DNA of 64,000 nt from CAVUCE01 sp963739985 (GCA_963739985.1 CAVUCE010000003.1:77261-141260); one strand, 5' to 3'; numbered from the stretch's first letter, positions 46,785 to 55,723 are shown. Numbers and translations: made by a program. Notes: generated by a model from the sequence alone, not told the origin.

Positions 46785-46991
46785 TTATTGATTGAAAAGA
46801 TTAAGCTGATTAGAAAACTTAAAACCGAGGCTTGAGAGGATATATGAAACATGCTTAATTGATTTACACCTAAACGAGATGAAATGACCGCTGTTAAGGA
46901 AAACATTGACATTATACCCGCCTTGAAAATCCAAAACGCGAACCAAATAAGAACTATTACGTTTATGAAATAATACATGATCATTTTGCAT
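46785..46991 (-). CDS. Small hypothetical protein (68 aa), phage-like region
   Basis: The frame contains SSYLVRVLDFQGGYNVNVFLNSG and an aromatic-rich C-terminus; composition is compatible with a small mobile-element protein. It is close to the next small gene and in the same direction. No strong ribosome binding site is visible, so confidence is low. Confidence 0.35.
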   Translation of the reverse strand: MQNDHVLFHKRNSSYLVRVLDFQGGYNVNVFLNSGHFISFRCKSIKHVSYILSSLGFKFSNQLNLFNQ

Positions 46992-47729
46992 GGGATTGCC
47001 CCGAAAAAAACAAATATTTTTGCCCCGTAGCTACCGTCAAAAAGAAATGCTGATAAATGGCAAGGCGTAAAAGACTGCCGAAACAATTATCCCAACTTTA
47101 AAGAGTTGGCGGTATTTTATGACCTTGCCCGGTTAAGACAAGAAGTGAAATGTTTCGGGAAATGATTAGGTGTTGTTACCATCGCCTTATAGCATCTTGC
47201 GGTAAGGGGCAAAAATGTTGGTCTGAAAAGTGAGTGAAACGAACTTAACAAATTTGGATTTATACATATAGATTTAGCGTTAAGGAAGGGTAGTGAGGAA
47301 TTATTAGAATATTGAGAAAAGCAAAGGCAAAAACGACATCAGCTGCTGTGTGGTTATTGGAAAAAATTTGTTAAGGAGATTAAATATACTTAATTGAATT
47401 ATTGGAAAATTTTGAAGCAGCGAATTAAGTGCTGCTTTTGCTCTGAGTCGATAGAAATTAGGATTAATCGTTTTGAACTTATTGCGCGGATGATATAAGC
47501 CATCATATTTAAATGTAAATTTACATACGAAATTCCGTAAACCGCAACCTGAATATTAAAAGCATGTACGCCAGTTATACATGATATTTGTTTCGGCGCA
47601 TTATAAGTTTAAAAAATAAACTCATATTTAAATTCAAATTGATATAATAAAATTTTGTTTTAGGCAGGATTGTAAGTCTAAAAGTAAAAAAGATAAACGC
47701 AATGGGATATTACATAAACGTATAACTAA
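46992..47729. other. Long intergenic region after the phage-like remnant
   Basis: About 740 bases with no long frame. A hairpin AAGCAGC-GAATTAAGT-GCTGCTTTT (47413-47437) could terminate plus-strand transcription. Short coding-like scraps (for example KAKAKTTSAAVWLLEKIC near 47335-47392) suggest decayed genes. Confidence 0.4.
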
Positions 47730-49463
47730 TTAATATTCTATTTTCAATTTCTTCATTTTCCGCCATAAAGTTGAGGGATTTATTTTTAGTTCATTAGCAG
47801 TTTGTGCTCTATTCCATTTATTATTATGAAGTGCAGATAATATCAAATCTCTTTCAGTTTCTGAAATATTATTACTAGTTCGTAGAATATTTTTACGATC
47901 ATTATTAAATTGCGTACTTTTTAGACGTTTAGGTAAATGCTCAACCTGAATTATTTCACCATTACAAAGTATAAAGGAATGTTCAATTACATTTTCAAGT
48001 TCTCTAATATTTCCGGGGAAGTTGTATTCAAAAATGATATCATAAGCAGATGAAGAGAACTGTCTTATGTTTTTACCGAACTTTCTGTTAAAATGTTCGA
48101 TGAAATGATTCACGAGTAGAGGTAGGTCATCTCTTCGCTCCCTCAATGGCGGTAGATGAATATTAATTACATTTATTCTGTAAAACAAATCTTCTCTAAA
48201 TCTTCCTTCGGAAATCTCTTCAAAAAGATTTTTATTTGTAGCGGCAATTATACGGGTATCCATTTTAATAATTTTATTTCCACCGACTCTTTCAAACTCA
48301 TGCAATTCTAAAACCCTCAATAATTTTGTCTGAACTGCTGGAGAAAGATCGCCAATTTCATCCAAAAAAAGAGTGCCGCCTTGACCAAGCTCGAATCTTC
48401 CAATTTTTGTTTTTATTGCACCGGTAAAAGCACCTTTCTCATGTCCGAACAATTCACTTTCTATTAGCGACTCAACGAACGCACTACAGTTTACCGCAAT
48501 AAACGGTCCTGTTCGCCTAGGACTATTTAAATGAATAGCGCGCGCAGCTAACTCTTTCCCGGTTCCGCTTTCACCAGTAATTAAAACGGAACTATCAGTT
48601 TGCGCTACACTTTCCAGAACGGATATAATTTGTTTAATCTCTTTGTTTTTCCCAACAATATTTTCATACTTAAATACCTCATCAAGATGCGACGATAGGT
48701 TTTTTATTTCGGAGATATCTATAAACGTTTCTACAGCGCCGATTTTTTCATTTTTGTTATTTCTTAAAATAGCTGAATTAACTCTTATAGGAACTTTCTT
48801 TCCATTTTTATTTTCAATTTCCAATTCATTTCCTATTGTAGATATTCCTTTGTTCATCGTACGCTCCATGTGGCAACCGTTTCTGCACAAAGGTGAATTG
48901 AAAATTTCCCAGCACTTTTTCCCTACAGCTTCCATTCTTTTATAACCGGTTATCTTAGCGGCAGAATCATTGAATGATGTAACATTCCAATCATTGTCGA
49001 TGGTAAACGTTCCTTCAATATTGCTATTGAATATGGCATCCAGCTTATTCTTTTGATCGTTCAATTCAATAGTCTTCTCCTCAAGCTCTTCAGCCATCGA
49101 AAGCATTTCTTTTGTATTCCGGAAAACCAAAACAACACTGATTACAGTATCGGATTTTAAAATTGGAGTAATCGAAGCTAGTACATCAATTAAATTTCCG
49201 TTTTTATCTTTTATCTTAAACGGGAGGTTTGGATAAACCCTTTTTTCTGAAATTACTACTGAGATAAATTTTGATTCTTCACCGTTTTTCTTAAAAAGAA
49301 TTGAACACTTCCTTCCTAAGATCATATCTTCCGAAAAGCCGGTAATTCGTGAAGCAGCTTCATTAAACACAATAATGTTTAAATCTTTTCCTATTACCAC
49401 AATTCCATCAGGGGTTACAAGTGCTTCCTTTTGTTGATCAATTATGCTTTGGACGTCTTTCAT
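47730..49463 (-). CDS. PAS-PAS sigma-54-dependent transcription activator (Fis-family)
   Basis: Two PAS domains occupy residues about 10-120 and 140-250. The AAA+ domain (about 268-500) has Walker A GESGTGKE (297-304), the sigma-54 contact loop GAFTGA (344-349) and DEIGD (368-372), and the C-terminus is a Fis-type HTH (SETERDLILSALHNNKWNRAQTANELKINPSTLWRKMKKL). The second PAS carries Cys 184, 193 and 197 (KKCWEIFNSPLCRNGCH), a spacing suited to redox or iron-sulfur sensing, an inference. It diverges from the large operon at 49717 and is its probable regulator. Confidence 0.93.
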   Translation of the reverse strand: MKDVQSIIDQQKEALVTPDGIVVIGKDLNIIVFNEAASRITGFSEDMILGRKCSILFKKNGEESKFISVVISEKRVYPNLPFKIKDKNGNLIDVLASITPILKSDTVISVVLVFRNTKEMLSMAEELEEKTIELNDQKNKLDAIFNSNIEGTFTIDNDWNVTSFNDSAAKITGYKRMEAVGKKCWEIFNSPLCRNGCHMERTMNKGISTIGNELEIENKNGKKVPIRVNSAILRNNKNEKIGAVETFIDISEIKNLSSHLDEVFKYENIVGKNKEIKQIISVLESVAQTDSSVLITGESGTGKELAARAIHLNSPRRTGPFIAVNCSAFVESLIESELFGHEKGAFTGAIKTKIGRFELGQGGTLFLDEIGDLSPAVQTKLLRVLELHEFERVGGNKIIKMDTRIIAATNKNLFEEISEGRFREDLFYRINVINIHLPPLRERRDDLPLLVNHFIEHFNRKFGKNIRQFSSSAYDIIFEYNFPGNIRELENVIEHSFILCNGEIIQVEHLPKRLKSTQFNNDRKNILRTSNNISETERDLILSALHNNKWNRAQTANELKINPSTLWRKMKKLKIEY

Positions 49464-49489
49464 TTAATATCTTTCAAAATTCTTTACGA

Positions 49490-49557
49490 ATATTGCAATA
49501 TCATTGCACTAAAACAATGCATGCATTATTATCTTGCATCTTTGCACTGAGCGCAAG
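49490..49557. promoter_or_regulatory. Cluster of TTGCA half-sites, candidate upstream activation sequences
   Basis: Between the divergent start codons lie a perfect 12-base palindrome ATATTGCAATAT (49490-49501), TTGCA at 49504, AATGCATGCATT (49516-49527), TTGCA at 49534 and 49542, and GCGCAAG to 49557. The repeated TTGCA core in 68 bases suggests binding sites of the activator. Position 40-135 bases before the sigma-54 motif fits such sites. Confidence 0.5.
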
Positions 49558-49596
49558 ATTAAATATTAAGGATTTTATCAAAAAAGGAGCTTTTGT

Positions 49597-49616
49597 TCCG
49601 GCATTACAATTGCTCA
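49597..49616 (+). promoter_or_regulatory. Candidate sigma-54 promoter of the redox operon
   Basis: The sequence CCGGCATTACAATTGCTCAC has GG (49600-49601) exactly ten bases before GC (49612-49613), matching the -24/-12 rule of sigma-54. Transcription would begin near 49625 and leave a leader of about 92 bases before 49717. No sigma-70 promoter of comparable quality was noticed there. Confidence 0.6.
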
Positions 49617-49716
49617 CCAATATAAAATCATTCTAATTATTGATTAATTCGCTTAGATGTAAAAAGGGCTTTGCAATGTTCTAAAGCGCTAATTTTAAAA
49701 TATAAAGGCAATATAA

Positions 49717-50589
49717 ATGTTGATTTCTCCCGGTTGTATTCCATGCATCGTAAAACAATCTTATACTCTTAGCAGGCTTTTAGGCTTAAAAAATAAAAGT
49801 ACGCAAAGTAAAATCATTTATGATACGATGACTTTATTACTCAATAATAAGGATGTTAAAAGCGCACCACATTTCTCACTTAAACTGAAATCTATTTTAG
49901 AGAAACATCTGAATGGTATAAGTTCATTCGCTGAGATTAAAGAGACAAACAGGCAAGACGCGGAAAGGTATTTAAAATATCTTGAAATCATGATGGAGGC
50001 CTCGAATGATAAACTGGAAACGGCAATCCGTATTTCAATAACCGGCAATACTATTGATCTTGGTGCAAATCCCAATTTCAATCTTGAAAAAGAAATTAAC
50101 ATTATCACTTCAAGAAAAATAAATGTTGATTCAATTGACAATTTCAAGGACGATTTTAATAAAGCAAACCAAATCCTTTTTATTGCAGACAATTACGAAG
50201 AAGCGCTGTTCGATAAATTCTTGATAGAACAATTAAAGCCTAAAGAAGTTGTATTTGCCGTAAGGTCAAATGAAATTTTAAATGATATAACTTTGGAAGA
50301 CGCTAAAAGGTTGGGCATAAACAAGCTTTGTAAGGTAATTGAAAGCGGAAGTAGAATTGCCGGGACAGACTTAAATGAAGGCACTCCGGAATTTATCGAT
50401 CTTTTTAATAAAGCGGATTTGGTAATAGCAAAAGGACAGGGAAATTTTGAAACGCTTCTAAATGCAAAGCGCTCCATTTATTTTTTATTCAAAGTTAAAT
50501 GTGAAGTTATTTCTGAATTATGCGGTTATCCCGTTGGAACGGGATTATTGTACTTAAAAAATATAAAGGGAAAAAATGAAAGCTTATGA
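49717..50589 (+). CDS. DUF89/ARMT1-like metal-dependent phosphatase
   Basis: The 290-residue protein has an N-terminal CxxC (PGCIPCIVKQ) typical of the bacterial/archaeal branch of DUF89, the helical bundle, and the C-terminal Rossmann part with GTDLNEGTPEFIDLFNKADLVIAKGQGNFETL, the conserved metal/phosphate-binding Asp-Asn and GQGNFE motifs. DUF89 proteins dephosphorylate damaged sugar phosphates or nucleotides. It is the first gene after the sigma-54 promoter candidate; the next gene overlaps its end by 14 bases. Confidence 0.85.
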   Translation: MLISPGCIPCIVKQSYTLSRLLGLKNKSTQSKIIYDTMTLLLNNKDVKSAPHFSLKLKSILEKHLNGISSFAEIKETNRQDAERYLKYLEIMMEASNDKLETAIRISITGNTIDLGANPNFNLEKEINIITSRKINVDSIDNFKDDFNKANQILFIADNYEEALFDKFLIEQLKPKEVVFAVRSNEILNDITLEDAKRLGINKLCKVIESGSRIAGTDLNEGTPEFIDLFNKADLVIAKGQGNFETLLNAKRSIYFLFKVKCEVISELCGYPVGTGLLYLKNIKGKNESL

Positions 50590-51913
50590 TGTAGTTATTA
50601 TTGGTGGAGGGCCAGCCGGAGTAACGGCAGCTTTATCCGCAAAAAATTCTTATCCAAATAAAAATATCGCTTTGATCCGTAAAGATTCAAAGCCTATGAT
50701 ACCGTGCGGAATTCCGTACACATTATTTACTCTCAATAATGTTGATGAAAATATTCTGGGGGATGCGCCCTTAACCGCAAATAAAATTGACATTATTAAC
50801 AGCGAAGCAGTTAATAGAAAAGATCATATTTTGATTCTTGAGAGCGGTGAAGAAATAAAGTATGAAAAACTTGTTTTGGCTACAGGCTCAAGTGCTGTAC
50901 TCCCGCAAATTGAAGGGAAAGAAAAAGAAGGTGTCTTTCTTATTAGAAAAAGAAAAAGTTATTTAGAAAAATTAAGAGATGCTGTTCAAAGTGCATCAAA
51001 AGTTGTAATCCTTGGCGGAGGATATATCGGAGTAGAAGTTGCTGATGAATTGATTAAAGGAGGAAAAGACATAACAATTGTGGAAATGATGCCGGAACTT
51101 TTGCCGTCTATGGACAATGAATTTAGCGAGAAGGTTAAAGATATTCTAACCAGTCGGGGCGGAAATGTTGTTACCGGAAAAAGCATTCAAAAAATATTAG
51201 GTAACGGTTCTGTTAGCGGCGTTGAATTAAACGACGGTTCAATAATTAATTGCGACCTGGTTATAATATCCGTTGGCTATAAACCAAATCTTGAATTAGT
51301 AAAAAAACTTGGACTACATTACCTTGAAGGAAGGGGAGTTCTTGTTGATAATTATCTGCGCACTTCTGAAAAAGACATTTTTGCGATCGGTGATTGCGCC
51401 GTAAAATATGATTTCTTTACGGGTGATTTCTCAAACATTATGCTTGCCTCGACTGCCATGGCTGAAGGAAGGCTCGTCGGTTCAAATCTTTTTTCCATTA
51501 AAGTAATAAGACAATATCAAGGAGTTCTCGGGACTTTCTCTACTAAAATCGGCAGCACAGCATTTGCCGTAAGCGGATTAACTGAAAACAGAGCAAAAGA
51601 AAAAGGAATGGAATATACAGTCGGTATTGCAAAGGCAATTGACCGCCATCCCGGAAAACTTCCCGGCGCTACGGAAGTATATGTAAAGTTAATCTTTTCT
51701 ACTTATTCGCATACGCTGCTCGGCGCGCAAATTTACGGAGGGGATTCGGTTGGAGAACTTATCAATATGGTTTCCGTTATGATCCAAAATAGAATGACTG
51801 ATACGGATATAAACACCTTGCAAATAGGAACACATCCGCTGCTAACTCCATCGCCGGTAGTTTATCCGGTTATTAATGCAACTATTAATGCAATTGTAAA
51901 ATGGTTTAAATGA
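50576..51913 (+). CDS. FAD-dependent pyridine nucleotide-disulfide oxidoreductase (CoA-disulfide reductase/NADH oxidase-like)
   Basis: The 445-residue protein has FAD motif GGGPAGVTAA (residues 9-18), the catalytic-type Cys near residue 43 in MIPCGIPYTLFTL, NADH-binding ILGGGYIGVEVADELIKGG, the second FAD motif DIFAIGDCA, and the C-terminal dimerisation domain. The single Cys after PMIPCGIP is the layout of CoA-disulfide reductases and NADH oxidases (Cys43 type), not of glutathione reductase CxxxxC. It would move electrons from NAD(P)H to a disulfide, sulfur compound or partner protein. The start overlaps the DUF89 gene. Confidence 0.9.
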   Translation: MKAYDVVIIGGGPAGVTAALSAKNSYPNKNIALIRKDSKPMIPCGIPYTLFTLNNVDENILGDAPLTANKIDIINSEAVNRKDHILILESGEEIKYEKLVLATGSSAVLPQIEGKEKEGVFLIRKRKSYLEKLRDAVQSASKVVILGGGYIGVEVADELIKGGKDITIVEMMPELLPSMDNEFSEKVKDILTSRGGNVVTGKSIQKILGNGSVSGVELNDGSIINCDLVIISVGYKPNLELVKKLGLHYLEGRGVLVDNYLRTSEKDIFAIGDCAVKYDFFTGDFSNIMLASTAMAEGRLVGSNLFSIKVIRQYQGVLGTFSTKIGSTAFAVSGLTENRAKEKGMEYTVGIAKAIDRHPGKLPGATEVYVKLIFSTYSHTLLGAQIYGGDSVGELINMVSVMIQNRMTDTDINTLQIGTHPLLTPSPVVYPVINATINAIVKWFK

Positions 51914-51944
51914 TAAATGACCATAAAATATTGGAAAACAAATA

Positions 51945-52058
51945 ATGAAAATAATCTGGATTTCATTCATAATGATTTCAATTATGAGCTTAACATTTAT
52001 TACGGAGATATTCTCACAAAGAAGTCCGGGAAAAAAGGAAATAAAGTATCGCGCGTGA
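51945..52058 (+). CDS. Short ORF with signal-peptide-like sequence, perhaps a remnant
   Basis: Thirty-seven codons give MKIIWISFIMISIMSLTFI, a hydrophobic signal-like segment, then a short charged end (SQRSPGKKEIKYRA). No ribosome binding site is convincing. It may be a tiny secreted peptide or the stub of a lost gene. A sequence TCATCCTGAAGTGCTGG (52082-52098) right after it resembles half of the palindrome at 12311. Confidence 0.3.
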   Translation: MKIIWISFIMISIMSLTFITEIFSQRSPGKKEIKYRA

Positions 52059-52137
52059 TTTTTCATTATTCGAATAGTCTATCATCCTGAAGTGCTGGTT
52101 TCGCTTAAGGTGACTTAAAAACAATAAGGAGTAAAAA

Positions 52138-52524
52138 ATGTTGATTTGTATTGGTGCAGACGAAAATAATTTGGAAAGCAAGGTAGCCAAAAGATTCGGA
52201 CACGCAAATTATATAATCTTGTTTAACACGGAAACAAACAGTTTCGAATCGTTTATAAATAATAATGAAGGGCACAACCACGATAATCTTCAGGAATATT
52301 TAGATAGAGGAGTTCGGGTTTTTATTGTCGGTAATATTGGCCCTCATGCATTTGATATATTGAAATCCGGTGGAAGCAAAGTTTATTTAGCCCGCAAAAT
52401 GGATTCCGTAGAAGCTCTTGCAGCCTTTAACAATAACGGGCTAAAAGAATTGCTTGAACCGACTATAAAAAATAGTATGGGTCACGGAATGCATGAGCAC
52501 GAAAATGAACATAATCATCGTTAG
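52138..52524 (+). CDS. NifX/ORP-type (COG1433) iron-molybdenum cofactor-binding protein with His-rich tail
   Basis: The 128-residue protein has the COG1433 fold: CIGADENNLESKVAKRFGHANYIILFNTE, NNNEGHNHDNLQ and VGNIGPHAFDILKSGGSKVYLA. The C-terminal tail reads MGHGMHEHENEHNHR, with six His and four Glu, and can bind metal. Related proteins carry FeMo-co precursors (NifX) or a Mo-Cu cluster (Desulfovibrio orange protein). No nitrogenase gene is present, so an ORP-like role is more likely. An AAGGAG site precedes it. Confidence 0.88.
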   Translation: MLICIGADENNLESKVAKRFGHANYIILFNTETNSFESFINNNEGHNHDNLQEYLDRGVRVFIVGNIGPHAFDILKSGGSKVYLARKMDSVEALAAFNNNGLKELLEPTIKNSMGHGMHEHENEHNHR

Positions 52525-52598
52525 GGCAAATAATGAATATTAGTGTAAGATATTTAATCTCAACAGTAAATAGATAAATAAAAATTTTTAAGAAAATT

Positions 52599-53447
52599 AT
52601 GAACGAACAAGACAAACAGAAATCATTCGAAGAAGAAGAAAAACGAATTGAAGAAACAGTATCCAAAATTAAACATCGTATTGCTGTTTTCAGCGGCAAA
52701 GGCGGAGTAGGTAAAACTACCGTTAGTATAAATCTTGCATATGGATTCCAATCGGAAGGATTTTCCACCGGGATTCTTGACGCGGACATAACCGGGCCAA
52801 ATGTTCCTAAAATGTTAAATGTAAACGACGATTTAATTTTTCTAAATGAAAAAATTGTTCCTTTTGAAAAATACGGCGTTAAAATGATATCCATGGCAAG
52901 TATGCTAAAAAACGGTCAGCCTCTTATTTGGCGCGGTCCAATGCGGTCTAAAATAATTAACCAATTTTTAGCCGATGTTGAGTGGGGCGAACTTGATTAT
53001 TTGGTTGCCGATTTACCGCCCGGAACCGGAGATGAAATATTAACTATCGGACAAAATATGAAACCCGATTATGCGGTTATTGTTACCACCCCACAGGATG
53101 TTTCTGTTTTAGATGCTGAACGCGCTATCAATATGGCAAAACAATTACAAATTCCTTTAATAGGCGTTGTCGAAAATATGTCTGGGTTTGTTTGTCCTCA
53201 TTGCAGCGCGATACTAGACATTTTCGGCGAAGGCGGTGGAAAAAAATTAGCAGACAATTACGGTGTTCAATTTCTTGGTTCAATTCCGATTGACATTGAT
53301 GCCCGCATTCTTGGTGATATAGGAAAGCCAATCGTTCTGGTAAAGCCGGATTGCGAAGTAACGAACGCTTTTAAATCAATTATAAATTTAATTGAAAAAA
53401 ATTATCAAGATGAGTTACAAGCACAAGAAATAAAAATATCCAAATAA
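52599..53447 (+). CDS. Mrp/NBP35-family iron-sulfur carrier ATPase
   Basis: The 282-residue protein has the deviant Walker A FSGKGGVGKTTVS (residues about 31-43), the switch motifs DADITGPNVPKML and DLPPGTGDE, and CPHC (in FVCPHCSAIL), the pair that bridges an Fe-S cluster between subunits in NBP35/ApbC proteins. It is cytoplasmic and transfers Fe-S clusters, or here possibly heterometal clusters, to apoproteins. Its place between a COG1433 protein and the cytochrome gene suggests such a client. Spacing to neighbours is 74 and 25 bases. Confidence 0.92.
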   Translation: MNEQDKQKSFEEEEKRIEETVSKIKHRIAVFSGKGGVGKTTVSINLAYGFQSEGFSTGILDADITGPNVPKMLNVNDDLIFLNEKIVPFEKYGVKMISMASMLKNGQPLIWRGPMRSKIINQFLADVEWGELDYLVADLPPGTGDEILTIGQNMKPDYAVIVTTPQDVSVLDAERAINMAKQLQIPLIGVVENMSGFVCPHCSAILDIFGEGGGKKLADNYGVQFLGSIPIDIDARILGDIGKPIVLVKPDCEVTNAFKSIINLIEKNYQDELQAQEIKISK

Positions 53448-53472
53448 ATTTTAAAAAATAAAAGGGGTTAAC

Positions 53473-54849
53473 ATGCTTTCAAAAATATTTATTGTTCTCT
53501 CTCTTTGCAGCATATCATTGCTTGGTCAGTCTCATAAGGAATTGATCCAGGGCCCTTTTGCAACACCGCAAGATGTCACAAACACTTGTTTAACCTGTCA
53601 CGAAACCGCAGCTAAAGAAGTTATGAATACTAGCCATTGGACCTGGTTAGATGAAAAATTCCTAGTTGCGAATAATCAAACCATTCAAAGAGGCAAAAAG
53701 AATTTTGTAAACAATTTTTGTCTTGCACTGCCTTCAAATTATCCAAGATGCACAAGTTGTCATGTGGGTTACGGCTGGAAGGACAAAACGTTTGATTTTG
53801 GCAAAGAAGAAAATGTTGACTGTTTGGTATGCCACGATCAAACAGGAAAATACAAAAAAACACCTACCGGAGCCGGAATGCCTGATAAGAATGTTGACTT
53901 AGCAGCATCTGCACAAAGCGTTGGAAAGCCAACAAGAGCAAACTGCGGTGCCTGCCATTTTAACGGCGGCGGCGGCACTGGTATTAAACACGGAGATTTA
54001 GATGGCAGCTTATATAATCCGAAACCAAGTACGGATGTTCACATGGGCAAATTTGAATTTGAATGTATTGACTGTCATTCTTCTAGAGACCAAAAGCATA
54101 GAATATTGGGAGCCAGTCACGGTTCGATGGCAGCTAATGTAAATCATATTTACTGCACGGATTGTCATAAGGGTAAAATCCATGAAAATGAAACAATAAA
54201 TAGACACCTGAGTGTAGTTGCTTGCGAGACATGCCATATTCACGATTTTGCTCGTGTTGAGCCTACAAAAGTATGGTGGGATTGGTCTAAAGCCGGTGAA
54301 GACAGACCGGAATCTAAAGATAAATTTGGCAATGAAACTTACAATAAAATGAAAGGTGAATTTAAGTGGGCAAAGAATGTTATGCCAACATATAAATGGT
54401 ATAACGGAAGCGCAAAGTATTATTCGTTTAGCGATAAGATCAATCCTTCAAAGGTTGTTGAGCTTAATTCCCTTAACGGGGATATCAAAGATCCGAAAGC
54501 AAGGATTGCTCCTTTTAAAGTAATGCGCGGTAAACAAATTTATGATTCTAAAAATGACTATTTAATTATACCCAAACTATTTGGTAAAGACGGTTATTGG
54601 AAGACATATGACTGGAACAAGGCTTCGGAACTTGGGATGAAAGAAATAAATTTGCCTTATTCGGGAAGTTACTCATTCATCGAAACGGAAATGTACTGGC
54701 CGATAAATCATATGGTAGCTCCAAAGGAAAAAGCGTTAAAGTGTAATTCCTGCCATGGCACAAAAGCCGACAGGTTAAACTGGAAAGCTTTGGGTTACTC
54801 CGGCGATCCGATGAAAACCGGTGGAAGAGAAATTAATTACAATAAATAA
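53473..54849 (+). CDS. Periplasmic octahaem c-type cytochrome (tetrathionate reductase family, OTR-type)
   Basis: A signal peptide (residues 1-19) precedes eight CxxCH haem motifs at about residues 39, 93, 117, 158, 198, 228, 251 and 424. The spacing and motifs such as the early HETAAKEVMNTSHWTWL and SHGSMAANVNHIYCTDCH match the OTR family (octahaem tetrathionate reductase of Shewanella), which reduces tetrathionate, nitrite or hydroxylamine in vitro. The 458-residue length fits. It would act as a periplasmic electron acceptor or respiratory enzyme, with physiological substrate unproven. It is flanked by Mrp and CGGC-domain genes of the same orientation. Confidence 0.92.
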   Translation: MLSKIFIVLSLCSISLLGQSHKELIQGPFATPQDVTNTCLTCHETAAKEVMNTSHWTWLDEKFLVANNQTIQRGKKNFVNNFCLALPSNYPRCTSCHVGYGWKDKTFDFGKEENVDCLVCHDQTGKYKKTPTGAGMPDKNVDLAASAQSVGKPTRANCGACHFNGGGGTGIKHGDLDGSLYNPKPSTDVHMGKFEFECIDCHSSRDQKHRILGASHGSMAANVNHIYCTDCHKGKIHENETINRHLSVVACETCHIHDFARVEPTKVWWDWSKAGEDRPESKDKFGNETYNKMKGEFKWAKNVMPTYKWYNGSAKYYSFSDKINPSKVVELNSLNGDIKDPKARIAPFKVMRGKQIYDSKNDYLIIPKLFGKDGYWKTYDWNKASELGMKEINLPYSGSYSFIETEMYWPINHMVAPKEKALKCNSCHGTKADRLNWKALGYSGDPMKTGGREINYNK

Positions 54850-54926
54850 TTGGCAACTTCGGCAAACAATAGATGTGACATTTTTTCCAAAGATGTCATC
54901 TCTAAGATAAAAAATGAAGTAAAATT

Positions 54927-55373
54927 ATGAATGAGAAAGTAAAAATAGGAATTATAATCTGCGACAGATACAAAAGCTGCGCAGGCGGAAAATGTTTCAG
55001 AGCTGTTAAAGAAAGATCCGGAGCTTTTGATATTTACAAGAATAAAGAAGTTGAGCTTGTCGGTTATACCTCATGCGGCGGATGTCCCGGCGGCAATATA
55101 GAATACGCACCGGAAGAGTTAAAGAAAAACGGCGCGGAAGTAATTCACTTTGCAACCGGAATGGTAGTCGGTTATCCGCCATGTCCTTATATCAAACAAT
55201 TTAAAGATTTGATAGAAGCGAAATACCTTTTAAAAGTAGTTGTTGGGACGCATCCAATACCTGAGAAATATTATATCACTCATACTAAACTAGAAACATG
55301 GAATACTAAAGATTGGCATGCTTTAATAAAACCAACACTTAAGGATAAAGAAACAAGACTAGCTTATGATTGA
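54927..55373 (+). CDS. CGGC-domain protein
   Basis: The 148-residue protein has the CGGC motif in VGYTSCGGCPGGN (Cys at about 50 and 53, then Cys in GGCPGG) with other Cys in DRYKSCAGGKCFRA and GYPPCPYIKQF. The family of this name (PF08821) is Cys-rich, probably metal- or cluster-binding and of unknown function. It lacks a signal peptide, so acts in the cytoplasm. It lies 77 bases after the octahaem cytochrome gene on the same strand. Confidence 0.85.
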   Translation: MNEKVKIGIIICDRYKSCAGGKCFRAVKERSGAFDIYKNKEVELVGYTSCGGCPGGNIEYAPEELKKNGAEVIHFATGMVVGYPPCPYIKQFKDLIEAKYLLKVVVGTHPIPEKYYITHTKLETWNTKDWHALIKPTLKDKETRLAYD

Positions 55374-55438
55374 ATATTTCTTTTGAAGATGATCTCTGTA
55401 ATTGTTTTTATATCAGTTAAGCGAAAGAAAATTATTTT

Positions 55439-55699
55439 ATGAAAAAACCAAAATTACCAATACCGATTCATCAGTTAGCTTTTCTCCAAGCTTATCTATA
55501 TGAAATCTTTAGCACAGAAAAGCAATGTGAAAATAGCTTTAAATATACTGAGTGGTATTTTGGCGAAAATTATTCTGATAAAGAATTGAAAGTAATATTG
55601 GAGTTTTTCGAAGATTTAGGAGTAAAGTGCGACTGTGATATACTAAAGGAAATAGATTTAAGAGAAATGTCGAATGGAATATTGAATTTTCATAAATAA
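55439..55699 (+). CDS. DUF2695 protein
   Basis: The 86-residue protein shows the DUF2695 pattern: LAFLQAYLYEIFSTEKQCENSFKYTEWYF and the conserved LEFFEDLGVKCDCDILKEI, with a Cys-x-Cys. Family function is unknown. It has a gap of 65 bases from the CGGC gene and 24 to the radical SAM gene. Confidence 0.7.
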   Translation: MKKPKLPIPIHQLAFLQAYLYEIFSTEKQCENSFKYTEWYFGENYSDKELKVILEFFEDLGVKCDCDILKEIDLREMSNGILNFHK

Positions 55700-55723
55700 A
55701 TAAAAAGTAAGAATGATAAAACT

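Noticed and set aside
46589..47086. 165-residue membrane protein starting at 47086
   Set aside because: A perfect ribosome binding site at 46771 supports a 60-residue product in the same frame; the upstream part has shadow composition and overlaps another small frame.
47520..47620. AT-rich palindromic stretch with GTTATAC and GGCGCATTATAAG that looked like an integron attC site
   Set aside because: The core sites do not match the GTTRRRY / RYYYAAC pair and no integrase or cassette array is nearby.
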